NCBI GenBank assembly: GCA_011037195.1
Contig: JAAEAF010003530.1
Coordinates: forward strand, 1 to 64,000
Length of the DNA stretch: 64,000 nt
Reading direction: 5' to 3'
Source: Triatoma infestans
Lineage: Eukaryota > Arthropoda > Insecta > Hemiptera > Reduviidae
Position numbers and translations under genes: made by a program. Positions 1-12,800 of this stretch are shown one piece after another (the first letter of the stretch is position 1; each line of letters starts with the position of its first letter). The notes below the pieces were generated by a model. It saw nothing but the letters and a program-made list of their open reading frames with translations. It ran no database searches and was not told the DNA's origin.

Positions 1-84
1 TGGTTTTTTTTATCTTCGGTTGGGCTGTTCATGTATTAAGAGCGGCTACAAAGTTGACTTCTTTTCCGATCAAGTTAATATAAT

Positions 85-560
85 TGCTGAAAGTGCGGGA
101 CCTAAGCCAATATAAGCTCTTATTCATGCACAAAAAAAAAAAAAAAAATGAGGCCTCTTAGGAGAAGAAGCAATGTACTGGTTTCGCTACAATATCTTAA
201 CATATCCTTAAACTCCAACTCTTTCAAATAGTCCCACATGGGTAAGGTTAATAGTCCCACCGTCTTCCTGATTCCATCACCACAAATCTACAGACATAGT
301 ACTAGACGTCCTGCCTATTTTGTGTAAAATGACTGGCTACCCAAGCGTACCCAGTCAGTACACCAAACAGCATTCTCAATTGGATCCCAACTCGGGAAGA
401 GAGGATACTCGCAAATCCCCCAGTCTTGTAGTACCTTTAATAAATCTTTTAACCTGCAGGCAACCCTCCTTGTCACACAGTGTGTCTTCAATTCTCTTTT
501 CCAGCATTATTTGGACAACTATAATGCAAAATTGCTTCATGAGAGCAACTGCTGGCAAGT
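85..560 (-). mobile_element. LINE 3' fragment (R1/LOA-like), decayed
   Basis: The minus strand carries the C-terminal tail of a non-LTR retrotransposon polyprotein, broken by stops. It is recognised by comparison with the better-preserved relative at 16,360-16,900. Both share, in the same order, the 'gggacctaagcc' 3' end, a stretch around 'actagacgtcct', and a peptide ending in QxKRFIK. In family terms this is the region after RNase H, with the Cys/His-rich tail. Only the 3' end is present, as expected of 5' truncation. No target duplication was identified. The clade is inferred from a short alignment by eye and could instead be I-like. Confidence 0.6.
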
Positions 561-756
561 GAGGGGGGGGCCAAAAAACAGTAAAGAGGGTCTGGTCTGG
601 GTATCTAGGTCCAAATTAACTGAAGAACGCTCCCGGAACTCTATTATTACCAAAATAACAATTATCACGACCTTTCGCTTACTGCAATTCTTGCAGTTCG
701 CTTCAAAATCAGATTACTGACAAGTAAGTAATTTTTGTACCGTAATGTTTTTCTCT

Positions 757-1155
757 AGAGTGCTATGCGTAGTTGATTATACAATTCTACCATTTTAGCA
801 AAATTAATTACAAATAAATAGATTGCCGAAAATTCCAAGTTTCAAGAAAATTATTAAACCGGAAGTGCCTTTTTTACTAAACCGCTGTTTCAGTTTGCGA
901 TTTTCTCCATAAAAAGACCAATAGATTTAGTTAAATTAAATATACTAAACTATGGACACAGAGACTTTTGTTTGAAACGTTTTTTCCTAGAAAGTTCATG
1001 CGGAGAGGGGGTATTGCTTTCTTCAATAAGGTCATTATATTAAATTTAGATTACTCATTGACTGAAGGCAGTAAAAAGTTTCAATTTGAAAAAAAAATTA
1101 TAATTATGTAAATTCTAGTAAAAGAAAGTTGTGTGAGTGTTTCATATCAGATTTT
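757..1155 (+). repeat. Interspersed repeat family A, 3' part
   Basis: This stretch matches the 3' half of the copies at 7,118-8,387 and 27,140-27,750. It begins 'agagtgctat', passes a CCGGAAGTGCC motif near 860 and ends in the family terminus 'gtgtgagtgtttca..tcagattt'. It has no coding capacity. The interior around 930-1,100 is diverged. Confidence 0.75.
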
Positions 1156-2329
1156 TTTTTCTTTTTCTTTTATAAGATAAATATAATAAGGCTGAGTGTC
1201 GAAGATAAGTCGCAAGTATCCAAGAAAAGAAAAAAAAGATGTCATTTCAAAATTACATCACAATTACATTGGGATATATTGATTAAATATGACACAACAA
1301 AACTGATAGGACTTTAACTCTCTTTACATCGGATGAAAAAGAGAAGCGGTCTATGATTTTCTATTAGCCTCAATCTAAGAATCCATCCACCTAAACACGT
1401 ACATCAAACTTTCAGATTATTATATTTCCTATCGATTGTATACTATCCACAAATAATCGATTAGTTAAAGTAGTATCTTGTTATATAATTTTAAATAATA
1501 TTCATAATAAAATAAAAGAATTATTACATAATATCTTGCTGATAATGTTTTTCTGATGATTTCTTTTTTATTTAAAGGAGAAAAATGAATAGAATTTAGC
1601 AAATAATAATAATAATAATAATATATATATATATATAAACTAAGAAAATATATATATGTACAGGAAGATATATGCCATTTGAATAATAAATATGTTTAGT
1701 CACAGGTGAGAGAGGTTCAGGTATGTATGTCATTGGTCACGAGTATTGATGTCAATACACATTCCAATAATTTTTGTTTAGTGAAAGTTATTTTTTTATT
1801 TATTTCTATTTCTTTTCTTTCTTTTTTTTTTTAAATTACAAATAATAATTTTTTTAACAATAATTATGAAACTACTATGTATTAAATACTATAGGATTCT
1901 TTATATCTGTAAACATCATCAAGTAGAACACTGCAGAGTAAACTGGGCAGTTAGTAGGACCTGGGACAAAACTACAACTTAACTAAAAACAAACATTCAA
2001 TATTCGCTTCATTATTCATTCTTTTTCTGTTTTATGAGGAAGTATTTCCCGAGATCGTGACAGGTTTTCGAAAAATAAAATTTTGAAAAAAATGTATGTA
2101 AATATAATTCGAAAACAAAAAAAATCATGTTTTTTTTTTCGTAGAAAGGTTCAAATGATTTCGAGAAATTGAGGAAAAACCAAAAGAGAAAATTATAAAG
2201 GTGTTTGTTACCAAGATATTTCATTTGAAATATTACGATCATATTACGATCGTTTTCGAAATAGATGTTTTTTTGTTTCAAAAAGAATTTCGAACTCTAG
2301 GTATTACTAGAGGATCCGTTAGGAAAATT
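1156..2329. other. AT-rich stretch, no gene seen
   Basis: Very AT-rich sequence with an (AAT)n/(TA)n microsatellite at about 1,602-1,637 and several T-runs. Short open frames here (for example minus 2,012-2,281) translate to Phe/Lys/Asn-rich peptides expected of AT-rich noncoding DNA. Confidence 0.6.
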
Positions 2330-2960
2330 ACGATCAAAATCCGTCAACCGGAAGTGCTATTCTACTGATATACTTTTCTTTTCACTTTCCTTTTTTTCAA
2401 TGATTTTGTGTGAAAGTATACAGTTGTCCACCTAGCTATATGTATATATAAATGTAGTATTTGAATGTGTTGGATGGGATTCCTAACTAGGCGATTGTTA
2501 GATTGGTTCAAGATGGTTGGAAGAAATAACTAAACCAGAATTAATTCGAAAATTACAAAAAGAGTTTTTTTGCTTTCTCTCTCTCTAACTGCTGGTGATA
2601 AAAGGAAGTATTGCGATTGTGTCCAAATTTTTCGAAATTGAATTACTACCGGAAATACATGTTTTAAGATTCCCTTAATGCAAAACAAAAAAAATGTTTT
2701 AAGAGAATTTTTTGAGTATGCACGAAATAACTGAAAAACGAAAAAATTGCAGGAAGCTTATTATACTTCAAACTTCCGCTTAACCGGATACTTCCGGATA
2801 ACCATGGAATCAGACAATAAGGTTTTTGGTCAAAATCCATTAACCGTAAGTGGCACTTTACTGTTTTTTTTTCTTGCTTTTGTTTTTTGCAATTTTCTCG
2901 AAAACTTCTGAGAAATTTGTGACGTTAAATTTCCAATGTTATATGGGTTTTGTTCAATTT
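2330..2960 (+). repeat. Family A repeat fragments
   Basis: Contains the family A hallmarks in order: 'caaccggaagtgctattctact' near 2,345, 'ggaagtattgcgattgtgtc' near 2,605, 'ccggaaatacatgtttt' near 2,650, then a second 'gtcaaaatccattaacc' block near 2,830. It is rearranged and diverged. A motif 'attgacgctctctactgg' near 2,961 recurs near 6,240 and 27,030, so it may also belong to this repeat. Confidence 0.6.
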
Positions 2961-3039
2961 TATTGACGCTCTCTACTGGGTTACAATGCCATCAATTCAA
3001 CTACTGCTTGCCTTTGGTAGGTAGATACTTATCACTCCC

Positions 3040-3900
3040 CATTAACTCTATCATCATCATACCTTCTTCTACCGCCTATGCGGTGTGAGGGGGCCTTGCA
3101 CGTCTAGGACCATAAATATATTTCTGCAGCCAACTCTTTTCTTCTTTACTAATCCATTTTTCGCTTCTGAAAAGCTTCGCACACTCCTTCCGCCCTTTTA
3201 ACGAGGCCTTCCCCCAGGTCTTCTAGTCTACTACCTTCTACTTTCGCTTGGTAGATCTTTTTTTGTCAATCAATCGTCTTCCATCCTGAGAAGTGGCCAA
3301 ACCACCTAAGCTTCCTATTTTCCAGGATCTCTTCTATTGACTTGACATCGGGGCTAGACTGGATTGTCACATTTCTTAGTCGATCCCTCACTCGCTGGAA
3401 ATAGTGCATTTCAGCTGCCTGGATCTGACTTCTATTTACACTTGCTAAAGTCCAGGACTCGCTCGAATAGGTTAGGGTAGATAAGAATGTGGATTTATAC
3501 AAGTCCTACCTTTGTGCTTTTTAAGAGAAGCTTTGAGCTTTTTAAGAGAAGCTTTGAGCTTTTTAAGGCCTAACTGCCTTTTTTTTATGAGAAAGCCTCT
3601 GAGAACTTGGTACAGCCTACCAGCCGAGTTAACTCTTTCTCTTATTTCAAAGCCTAAGTATCCATTTTCATTGAGCATCTAGGTACTTGAAGTTCTTCAC
3701 TTGCTCTCTGGTATTGTTCAATCTCAAAGATCTCCTGGTATCCCCGAGTTCCTTTCTTAAGTTCGTGACCTTTGATTTCTCGGAGTTTATTAACATGTTG
3801 ACCTTCTCCAATTCTACTTTGAGAACGTTTACGTAAGATTGGATCATTACTGGCCAGAACGCGAGCAAGGATACATTGAACTGGCCTTATGTCCCAATGG
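3040..3900 (-). pseudogene. Non-LTR reverse transcriptase C-terminal fragment (RTE/CR1-like)
   Basis: Three consecutive minus-strand frames give adjacent parts of one LINE polyprotein. These are 3,868-3,668 (thumb region, ending VKNFKYL), 3,678-3,472 (GYLGFEIRERVNSAGRLYQV) and 3,502-3,266 (LTYSSESWTL... RKLRWFGHFSGW). The last part matches the well-known 'LTYG.E.WTL ... LRWFGH' C-terminal signature of these elements. At least two frameshifts separate the pieces and the YxDD active site is not present, so the copy is dead. A 7-residue repeat (KLKASLK) has expanded inside it. Confidence 0.8.
3517..3567. repeat. 21-bp tandem repeat inside the RT fragment
   Basis: About two and a half copies of a 21-bp unit (ctttttaagagaagctttga). 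It is in frame with the LINE reading and gives repeated LKKLKAS heptapeptides. Confidence 0.85.
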
Positions 3901-4562
3901 CGTAGATGAAATTGCCTTAGCCATTCTTTAAGGCGTTTGTGAAGGCTGAGTCCAAAACCAAATTGAAGAGTAGGGGGTCTTAAGTTGCAAAACTATCTCT
4001 TTATTCTTTAAAAGGAAAATTTGAAGATTAAATGAAATTCGTCACTATAATTATTAATTTGTAAAATAATTCCCTCAAAAGTCAGAAATTTAATCATCTA
4101 CGCCCATACAAAACCTCACCTTTCATTTTTCTTACGTATTTTCTGTGTTTTTTGTTCAATATCTTGAATCTATTAAATTTTAAGAATTTGAAAACTTAGC
4201 AGCTAGAATTGAAACATTTTAAAAAATCATAAAAACTATTATTAATTTATTTCCAATATCACAAACAATTTATTAATTAACTACAAAAATTTAATCACCA
4301 TTTTTAAACAACAACTACTTTTCGCAAATTATATTAACAATTAATTCAAAAACTAAAAAAAAATAAATAAAAATGTAATAAATAATGATCACACTATTCA
4401 ATAAAAATTAAAAAACATAAAATATTTCGATAATATAATAATATTTTATGAAGGGAAGAAGCGTGCAAAACATAGGTTATATGTTAGCAAGCAAACGGTT
4501 CGGCCAACTATACCGTTATAAGAGTCATGCTCCAAAAACAGAAGTCCCTACGCTGTGTTTGG

Positions 4563-4597
<35 letters not shown>

Positions 4598-4850
4598 GCT
4601 GTTGTTGTTGATTCATTACCCAGTTTTTTTGAACTTTTATTTTTTATTTTTTGCCTGCGCACACTCTATTATACGTAAATTGTATTTTTAATGATACTAT
4701 TGTAATTATTTGTTTTTATTTATTTTAATAAAGTGGCAAATTTATTTTAATCCAATGAAACATCATACGGTATCCTCTAATTGCATTTTTTTTTTTCTGC
4801 AAAAGTCATTTAAATCATTGATTATGTAAGTATACAGTATATCACGAAAA
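3901..4850. other. AT-rich stretch with a (GTT)n microsatellite
   Basis: No gene recognised. A (GTT)n microsatellite with one interruption lies at about 4,561-4,610 and creates an artefactual polyvaline frame. The remainder is AT-rich. Confidence 0.6.
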
Positions 4851-6240
4851 ATCTGGTGTGAAACACTCACACGAGTTTCTCCTATTAAAATAACAGGTTT
4901 TTTTATTTTTTGACATTTCAAATTTTACTCATGTGTATTAATATTAAATGTACAGGTAGTGGGGGACCAGGTAGGTAGTAGAGGTGACATCAGACAACAC
5001 CAACATTGAACAAACAGAATAATATCAGTAATATAACGCCACCAATTTTCCAGAACCACTTAAAATCACTTTTCTTTTTTTTTGGAAAATGTTACAAATA
5101 GAAGTAAAAGTTTTATATCAACACAGTTAACTTTTTCAAGTAGAAAGAAAATCGATGTAGTTGTTATCGAGAAAATTCCAAAAATACTCAAAAACATATT
5201 TTGTTAAGTAGCACTTTCCGGTTAACAGATTTTCCTCAAATTTGGAATCATGGCAATGATTCTAATTTATATTAGCGTTGTAGGACCAAATATTATACTG
5301 ATGTGGTACTTTGTAGATAATATCTCACAGAACTTCCCCGAAACAATCAATTTTCCCGCGAAAATTATTCAAATAAAAGTGATAGATATTTATTTATTTA
5401 AGTGGTGTAGAAAGTTTTAAGAAAATTGTTTCGAGTCGTTTCCGAGAAAAATCGCGAAAAACTGAAACAAAAAGAAAACATACAGTAAAGTATTTCTGGT
5501 TGAAGGGATTTTGCCCGAAATCTTCATGTCAGATGCGATGGTAATACCTAAACAGAATACCAAGTTTGAGCTCCCTGCGATTTTTTTCGTTTTTCAGCTA
5601 GAGAAAGTAAAAAGGGAAAATTTGAGTGAGATCAAATTTCAATATACCGTTCAGTGATAACCCAACCAAGGAAGATTTCGGATTAAAGCGGTTAAACCTG
5701 CAATACTAATCTATTCTCTCTCAGTGATCTGAAATTATTGTGATAGTATATTTATCTCACCGAAACAACATATTTTGAGGGGCATTAAGACGCGTGAACA
5801 GCAATTTCTTAAAAAAATGAAAATTCACAGGAAGCTTAAACTTGATTTTCAGTTTAGATTGTTAGAAAAGAATCCGAACAGGAAGTTATCGGTCAAGATC
5901 AGGAGTTATCGATCGATAAAAAGGGTTTTGTGGGAATATTACAGAATTAAGCTTTCCTGTAAAGCACGACTTCAGTTATACAATGTCTAGTTGCGCATCC
6001 ACCAGCAATACAATATTAATATATTAATATACACTAAAAAGCATTGGTAGACTTCCAAGAAATACGGTTAACCGGAAGTGCCACTTTACTCACTAGATTT
6101 CCTATTAAACTTTATAAACTTATCACTTTTATTCGTAACATTTTTCTTAAAAAACAAAAAAAAATCATGGAGTGGAATTCATGTTGGCGTTTAATTTCAA
6201 ATATTATAAATATATGGGGGGGGGGGGTTTAGTTCAATAT
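4851..6240. repeat. Composite of family A repeats (both orientations)
   Basis: Starts with the family terminus 'aatctggtgtgaaacactcac' at about 4,851. Reverse-orientation blocks follow ('agcactttccggttaacagattt' near 5,207 and 'aatttcccgcgaaaattattcaaataaaagt'-type text near 5,350). A forward 'aaccggaagtgccactttact' lies near 6,070. It looks like several nested or partly inverted copies. No intact coding sequence is present. Confidence 0.65.
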
Positions 6241-7117
6241 TTTGGCGCTCACTTCTGGATTTCAGTGTAAACACTTACATGCCGGCCTGCATAGGTGTTT
6301 GTCCCAATTCTGCCCACTTAATTAAAAACTTGAATGAAATATATTTTTCGCAATTCGTATTTTGGTCGATAAACGAATATCGATAGTTCAAGATATATTA
6401 AACTATATACTGAAGTATGTTAATAACAGATTCATTTCGATCATTAAACCAATAAAACTTATATAAGGACAAAAAAAAATCATAAAATTTGAATTTACTT
6501 TGGTGAAAAATTAAAAAAAAGAAAAAAGAAAATTGTAAGAAATTCAAACAGAACATGTTAATGTAGCATTTGAAAATCTCCAAGTGCAGAATAACAAAAA
6601 TAAAAACTAATTGGTCACAATAATTAACTATAATAAACTGAAACATTGAAAAGAAAAGGAAAGCTTTTCAAAAGTGATCATTAAAATGCTAATAGTTTTA
6701 ATGTAAATATAAATGTGTTTTTGTTAATTCAGACTTTTCTAACTAAGAACACATAACTAGTAACTTAATTTTAGTGGGGAAAAGTAATAGTTTGCAAATT
6801 CAAAACTAAAACATCTGGATGACCTTACTGAAAATAGTTTAGAAGTAAAACTGTAAGCAGTATTTTTTATATATAGGTATATATATATTTTTTTTTTAAA
6901 GCTAAACTTAAAAAAGTTTAATAGCCGATCCCGGTAGCTGGTATACAGTATGGTCCATTAACTATACAGATTATATGCCCCGCTTGAAGAAACCATCTTT
7001 TAAAAAAAACAGCCGCCGGAATTTAAAGACTACACTATATCTATATAGGCTTCTATTTCCATCTTAAAACACCTACATCCACACTGCTTCATGAAGCTGT
7101 TACAGAAAAGGTACACA
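6241..7117. other. AT-rich stretch, no gene seen
   Basis: AT-rich sequence with short low-complexity frames only. I see no repeat or gene I can name. Confidence 0.5.
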
Positions 7118-8387
7118 ATCTGGTGTGAAACATTCACACAACTTTCTCTTACTCCATGTAATATAATTAGTTAATAAATTGACCAATTTTATTCGCACTT
7201 CCCATATTTATACGTAGTTCGGCGTAACAAAAAATATATAACAGGTGGTAAGGGTGGTGCTGTCTATTCATGGCAGGCAGTAGTTTAAGTGATTACTTTG
7301 TTGTTACATTTGAAATCTAATGTAATCACAGATACCAAAGAAACTTCCAAAAATCGAATTTTCCGATAATAAAAAAATTCAAATAAATATTATTTTCTCT
7401 TGCTCCTAGTAAGAGGAAGTATTGTAATCGTGTCAACTTTTCGATATCGAGTTTTAACCGGAAATATCCGTTTTGAGGTCCCCCGAGTCCAAAAAAGTGG
7501 TTTTAGCAAATAGTTTCTGTGTTTGTGAGTGTGTATGTATGTAAACAGCATAGCTCAAAAACGAAAAACTTTAGGTATCACCATGGGATCTGACAGTAAG
7601 TTGTCTGTCAAAATTTCTTAACCGGAAGTACCACTCTACTAGTTGGATTTTTTACTTTATTGCGATTTTCTCAAAAATGGCTGCGACTCTTTTTTTTCAA
7701 ACTTGATATATCAACTGAAATACTAAGAGCTACAACATTTATTTAAAACATTTCTCCGGGAAAATTCATTTAAGAGCACTTTTGAGGGTGGGGTGGGGTT
7801 AGGTTTTCATCTAAAGTGCTATTTCAGTTTATTAGATAATTCTGTTATCTAATAATGTTAATTAGAATTAAATATGTTGTTGAAATTCCGAGTTGGAAAT
7901 AATCGGATGGCCGTAAGTGCGTTTACTTAAACCACTTTACTAAATGATTTTTTTCACTTTTTCGCGATTTTCTCAAAAATGGCTCCGACGATTTTCTTGA
8001 AACTTCCATATATAAAGTAACACACAAATTTTTATATGAAACTTCCAAAAAAGTAAAACAAGATCTCCAATTTTTTTTAAAAATATTTCTCTGGGAAAAT
8101 TCATTTAAGGGCACTTTTAGGGGAGGGGTGGGGATATGTTTTTCTCCAAAGTGCTATCATAGTTGATTATACAATTCTATTATCCAAACCAAATTAATTA
8201 GAAATAAATAGATGGCCAAAATTCCGAGTTTCAAGAAAATTAGTAAACCGGAAGTGCGCTTTTACTGAACAGTTCTTTCAATTTGCGACGAATTTCATTA
8301 ATTTGGAACACAAACTATAAAATTTGTCAATTACAATTTTGAAAACTGGAGTTAGAGAAAGTTGTGTGAATGTTTCACACCAGATTT
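7118..8387 (+). mobile_element. Family A element with terminal inverted repeats
   Basis: The two ends form a nearly perfect inverted repeat of about 40 bp. The left end begins AATCTGGTGTGAAACATTC and the right end finishes with its reverse complement followed by 't'. Between them are the family A internal blocks, including three CCGGAA(G/A) motifs (near 7,460, 7,620 and 8,246). Some blocks occur twice ('gcgattttctcaaaaatggct' near 7,665 and 7,965), suggesting an internal duplication or nesting. There is no transposase frame, so it is non-autonomous. No convincing target duplication is visible at the ends. The left end could be the terminus of a separate inverted copy. Confidence 0.6.
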
Positions 8388-8559
8388 ATGTATATATATA
8401 TATATTTGTACATTTAGTATTCAAAGTTCAAAGAATATCGTACGAGCCTTGTTCGAGAATATTTCCAAAAAAAATGTGGAAAACCTATTCTGTCACACTT
8501 CAGATCCGCACCTATTTTCTTCAAACTTGAAATTCTAGCAATGCTTCATATGTACGTAA

Positions 8560-9030
8560 TACTATATAGATGCCAGAACCACATATTCAAATGTCATTTT
8601 TAAGAGAAAACTTAACGTTGCTTTTCCCTCAGAACCACCCCCCCAGTCAATTTTCCTGGGAAAATGTTTCAAATAAAAGTGATTGGGTAATTATGTATGT
8701 AGATACTATAAGAAGTTTAAAGAAAATCATTGCAACCCTTTTCGACTCTGATTGCGAAAAACTGTAAAAAAAATAAAAACAGCAAAGTTCCACCACCTTC
8801 CGATTGATGGAATTTAGCCAGAAATCTTCTTATCAAAAAATTTGATGATGTAATACCAATTGGGCTTCCCCCCGCATTTTTTTCGTTTTTGAGATATTCT
8901 GATCACACACACAAACCATTCGTTACAAAAAACGTTTTTCCATTCACTCTGGAGACCTCGAAACATCCGAGGAAAACGCAATTAGAAAATTGGCCCATCC
9001 CGGAAATCAATTTTGACTTTTCTGCGATTA
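8560..9030 (-). repeat. Family A repeat, reverse orientation
   Basis: Reverse-complement matches to family A: 'ttttcctgggaaaatgtttcaaataaaagtg' type text near 8,650, 'ttccgattgatggaattt' near 8,800, and 'cattcgttacaaaaaacg...ggagacctcgaaacat' near 8,920-8,960. Termini are not preserved. Confidence 0.65.
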
Positions 9031-10009
9031 TTTTACGTTTTGCTTTACATATAATTGGGATTCTATTAATATTTCATTTTTATTTTACATATAAATAGTA
9101 GATATCATATTTCTGAAATTTACAATTAAGATCCTCGGTTGAATAATACTAGTTTTCCATATCATTGGAACTAGTCTCGACAAATTTCACTAAAATTACA
9201 AAGCCCCCGCTTCCTGAGACTCTCGAACATGTTGTTAGAGCTAGAAAGCTGTTTAAAATTAAGAATACCATGTTAGAAAACCATTTTTTTTATTCCCAAA
9301 AAGACTTACTGCTGATTAGAAAACCCCAGAAAAGATAACACGTGTTATAATGTAATACCATACATTTTTACATGAGTAAAAAAAAAAAAAAAACAATCTC
9401 AAGGTTTTCCAAAAAGAAAGTGGACTGATACAAATAAAAAGATAAAAAAAAAACACACACACACACAAACAGTTTTCTAAATAAGTGAAGAGGCCATGTT
9501 CTAATTCGCTTGTTCGTATCGACCAGTAAATGTAGGACATAAATAACAAACAAAAAAAATAACAAATAAAAAAAAAATACAAATAAATAAAATAAATAAA
9601 AACAACTGTCGATTTGCAAAAAAGTGAGAGTAGAAATAACATATATAGAACTTCTTTTTTTTTTTTCTTTTTAATAAAAAAAAACCAGTTGTAAAATAAG
9701 GTGACATAACGGGGCTCCATTTGGAACTTGTTTGTAAAAAGGGGTGAAACCCCCTCTCTACAGTTCATGGGATATATCAGGTAAATTAATTTTTTTAAAA
9801 AGTAATTAATTAATTGATAAATTAAGCGTTTAAAAGTAATAAACACTATATTTAATGGAAAAGTGAAGAAATTCACAGTTTTTAATTATAACGAATAAAT
9901 AAAAAATCGGTAAAAAAATTATTAAGTTTAAACTTATTTTAAGTAATCCATCAATGATGAGAGTTTTATCTATTGAATTAGAAAAAAAAAAGTCTGAAGA
10001 CTGATAAGG
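9031..10009. other. AT-rich stretch, no gene seen
   Basis: Dominated by A-runs and T-runs. A 186-residue minus-strand frame (9,316-9,876) is made almost entirely of Phe, Tyr, Ile and Lys from A/T homopolymers, with no domain, so I do not treat it as a gene. Confidence 0.6.
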
Positions 10010-10800
10010 GTCGGGGAAATGAAATTACAACCTCCCGATAGAGGGCTCCGGACTATTAGGTACTCAAATAGGCAAACTCAATCACATCTCACACATTTCA
10101 TCTGCACTTGCCTACTACGTATTTCATTGGTGGGGGGGTTGGAGAGAGGGGGATTCAGTGCAAGGTGACTTTAAAAGATCTACTATGCCTCCCCTCTGTA
10201 ACCTGGGGGTGAGGACACTTTCAACCTAAAGTCCTCTCCGTCTTTGAGAGGAAATGGAGAATCTCCTTCCGTGAAATCGTATCTACCCAAGCTAGGCCTC
10301 TAAGCCTCTTTGAATAATAGCATCACAGTCCAACCGGAAATATACAGAAGTATCCTCCATCTCCTCAAGGGAAATTGCAGACGCTATTGAGTACTAAGGA
10401 ACCGAGCTTCATCAGGAGCCCCTTAGTCTACAATGTCTCACGAGGGAACCTGCTATAGTAAATGCCAATTTTTAGCCCGAAATGATGAACACCTTATATC
10501 TCTTTTTCTGGTTATAGCTACTCATAAGGGTCACGTCAACATTAAGGAAGCACTTAAAAGAGGATAACTCTATTACTTCCATCCAGATCATTTAGTCTGC
10601 CGGGACATTTCCAAAGGAATTTCGAAGTGATAACCCATGAGCTCAGTAGTATGAAGACAGCTACCCCATGTAGTCGGAAGTGGACTAACCATTTCTTCTG
10701 GGATCATGCTTCTGGGTTGCTGGAATCCCAACTCGAACAACTTATAATTACACCGTCTTATATTAAAATAAGTTGGACATACACATATATACCCCACAAA
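10010..10800. other. GC-richer block of unknown identity
   Basis: Base composition rises well above the surroundings (blocks such as 'gggctccggactattagg' and 'ctctccgtctttgagagg'). No frame longer than about 80 codons is open. On the minus strand, scattered peptide-like stretches near 10,400 are interrupted by stops. It is probably the untranslated or decayed part of a retroelement, but I cannot name it. Confidence 0.4.
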
Positions 10801-11099
10801 ACTCTAGCTTACCTAACAAACGCTAGCACTTATTTGATGTACAATTTACATACTACGGCATTCTATGTGATACAATAGAACTTCTACCGTGACTGAGAAT
10901 TTCCTCAGTACCATTCTGATTCCTCCATCATTTTTACTATTCTGAGAATTTCCGATAATTTCTTGGGAGTTAATTAAAGCGGCGTACAACTCTTTTCGTA
11001 AATAACAAACCTGATGTGAACCTTCAGCCGACATTCTATTACTGCCGTTTACACAGTTAAATATTGGCAAACTTGTAATTTTTCACAAATGTTTTGTGG

Positions 11100-11530
11100 T
11101 CTTCAAAAATTTTTTGACGGGGCATCACCGTCAGAGATCTCAGAACCTTACTAAACTGAATTTTCCCGGAAAAATGTTTAAAATAGAAGTTGTAGCTCTT
11201 TATATGTGTAGTTAATGTATTTATAAGTTTAAAGAAAATATGTTGGCACCATTTTCGAGAAAACTGCAACAACAACAAAAAAAAAAAACTGAAAAGTCCA
11301 ATCAGTAAAGTGTTACTTCCGGTTGACCGATTTTATTCAAAACCTTATTGTCCAAGTCCCAACTAAATATCAAGCTTGAACTTTCTGCGATTTCCGCATT
11401 TTGAGTTATACTACCACACACACGCAGGCCAAATTCTACTAACCCCTTTTTCGTACTCAGAGGACCTCGAAACATGTAAATCGAAAAATGAACACGATCG
11501 CAATACTTCCCCTCTTAATAAAAACAAATC
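11100..11530 (-). repeat. Family A repeat, reverse orientation
   Basis: Carries 'ttttcccggaaaaatgtttaaaatagaag' type text near 11,160, 'acttccggttgaccgatttt' near 11,320, and the 'ggacctcgaaacatgtaaatcg...cacgatcgcaatacttcc' block near 11,463-11,510. All are reverse complements of the forward copies at 7,400-7,700 and 27,170-27,500. Confidence 0.7.
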
Positions 11531-12399
11531 AAGTTGCTCACCTATCAAAGGGAGGGATAATCCAAGTCTATTAAAAATACTAATGGAACTTATCCAACTT
11601 TTATTATATACTAATAAAAATACTGCAATCGTATCAGTTTTTTTTCCGAGACTCTCTCTTCAGGCAGTTTATGGTCTTTGAGAATGATAAACTGGTTTTC
11701 CTAAAATAATCTGTCTAACATCTGCTCAGCATAACTCAAATTACAGAAAACCGCAAAAAGTTTCCAACATGGCATTTCGTTTAGTTGCTATCGCCAGCGT
11801 TTCCGACACCAAAGTTTCAAATCATTTTATTAAAAGGAATTCAATAGTTTTCTTCGTGCAACCATAAAAATGATAAAGTTAGACAAGTTTTATTAAAAAA
11901 AAAAAAACAATTAACTGGCTTTTTTAAAAATAGACTAATAAATTCCTGACCAGCCGTTTGAAATAAAATTTAGCGATAGGTTACTTTTTTTTTTTTTAAA
12001 TCTGTGACTCAGTGTGTGTATATATGTTTGTACATGAAAGAAGATAAACAAAAAACAAAAAATAGTTTGATTCCGAGCCAGAACAAAAAGAAAAAAGAAA
12101 AAACAGCACGGCCGAAAGTAGCACGTGGGTCAAGCACGTAAAATATTTCTTTGTATTTTATTTTATTTTTTTATATTTCTAAATATTGTGATTAAGATGA
12201 CAGTAAGAAAATTTATTGATGATTCTTTTAAATGAAGAAGAAATGAAGATTAATAGGATCATCAAAAAGTCATTAATTCTTTCTTCTACATTTTTTTTTT
12301 TTTTTTTTGAACTTCATAACGAAACACTGGGTTAGACATTTTGAACTTAAAAACATAATTTAAAAATATTTCCTTCACGGGAGATGGGCATTATTATGG

Positions 12400-12800
12400 C
12401 ATTTCTTTCGTAGTTTTACTTTCTCTTACTGCAAGTAAAAGAACGTATTGCGATCGTGTCAAATTTTCATCGGAAAAACTAGTTTTGAGCTTATCTGGGT
12501 CTGAAAAAGTAGTTTTTAAAGAATGGTTTTATCTGCAAGCGGGCGCTTTTACGTGTATAAACAGCACAAAAACCAAACTCACAGCACGTTCCCTTTAAGT
12601 AACAGAATAGGATCCGACAGGAAGTTATTTGAATCAAAATTTGTCAATCGAAACTTACACTCATAAATTTTTGTATTGTTTTAGATTTTTCTCGAAAATG
12701 GCCAATAAGATTTTCTTAAAAACTGATATACCATTTATACATATAAAGAGTTACAACTTTTATTTGAAACATTTTTCTGGGAAAATTCATTTAAAGGAGA
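12400..12800 (+). repeat. Family A repeat, forward orientation
   Basis: Starts at 'tttctcttactgcaagtaaaag' with 'cgtattgcgatcgtgtcaaatttt', then 'gtgtataaacagcac', 'ggatccgacaggaagtta' and 'tttatttgaaacatttttctgggaaaattcattt'. This is the same order as in other forward copies, but diverged. Confidence 0.7.

Noticed and set aside
4448..4678. 76-codon frame with a polyvaline tract
   Set aside because: The valines come from a (GTT)n microsatellite; the rest has no coding character.
9316..9876. 186-codon minus-strand open frame
   Set aside because: It is built almost wholly from A/T homopolymers and reads as Phe/Tyr/Ile/Lys-rich low-complexity peptide with no domain or splice context.
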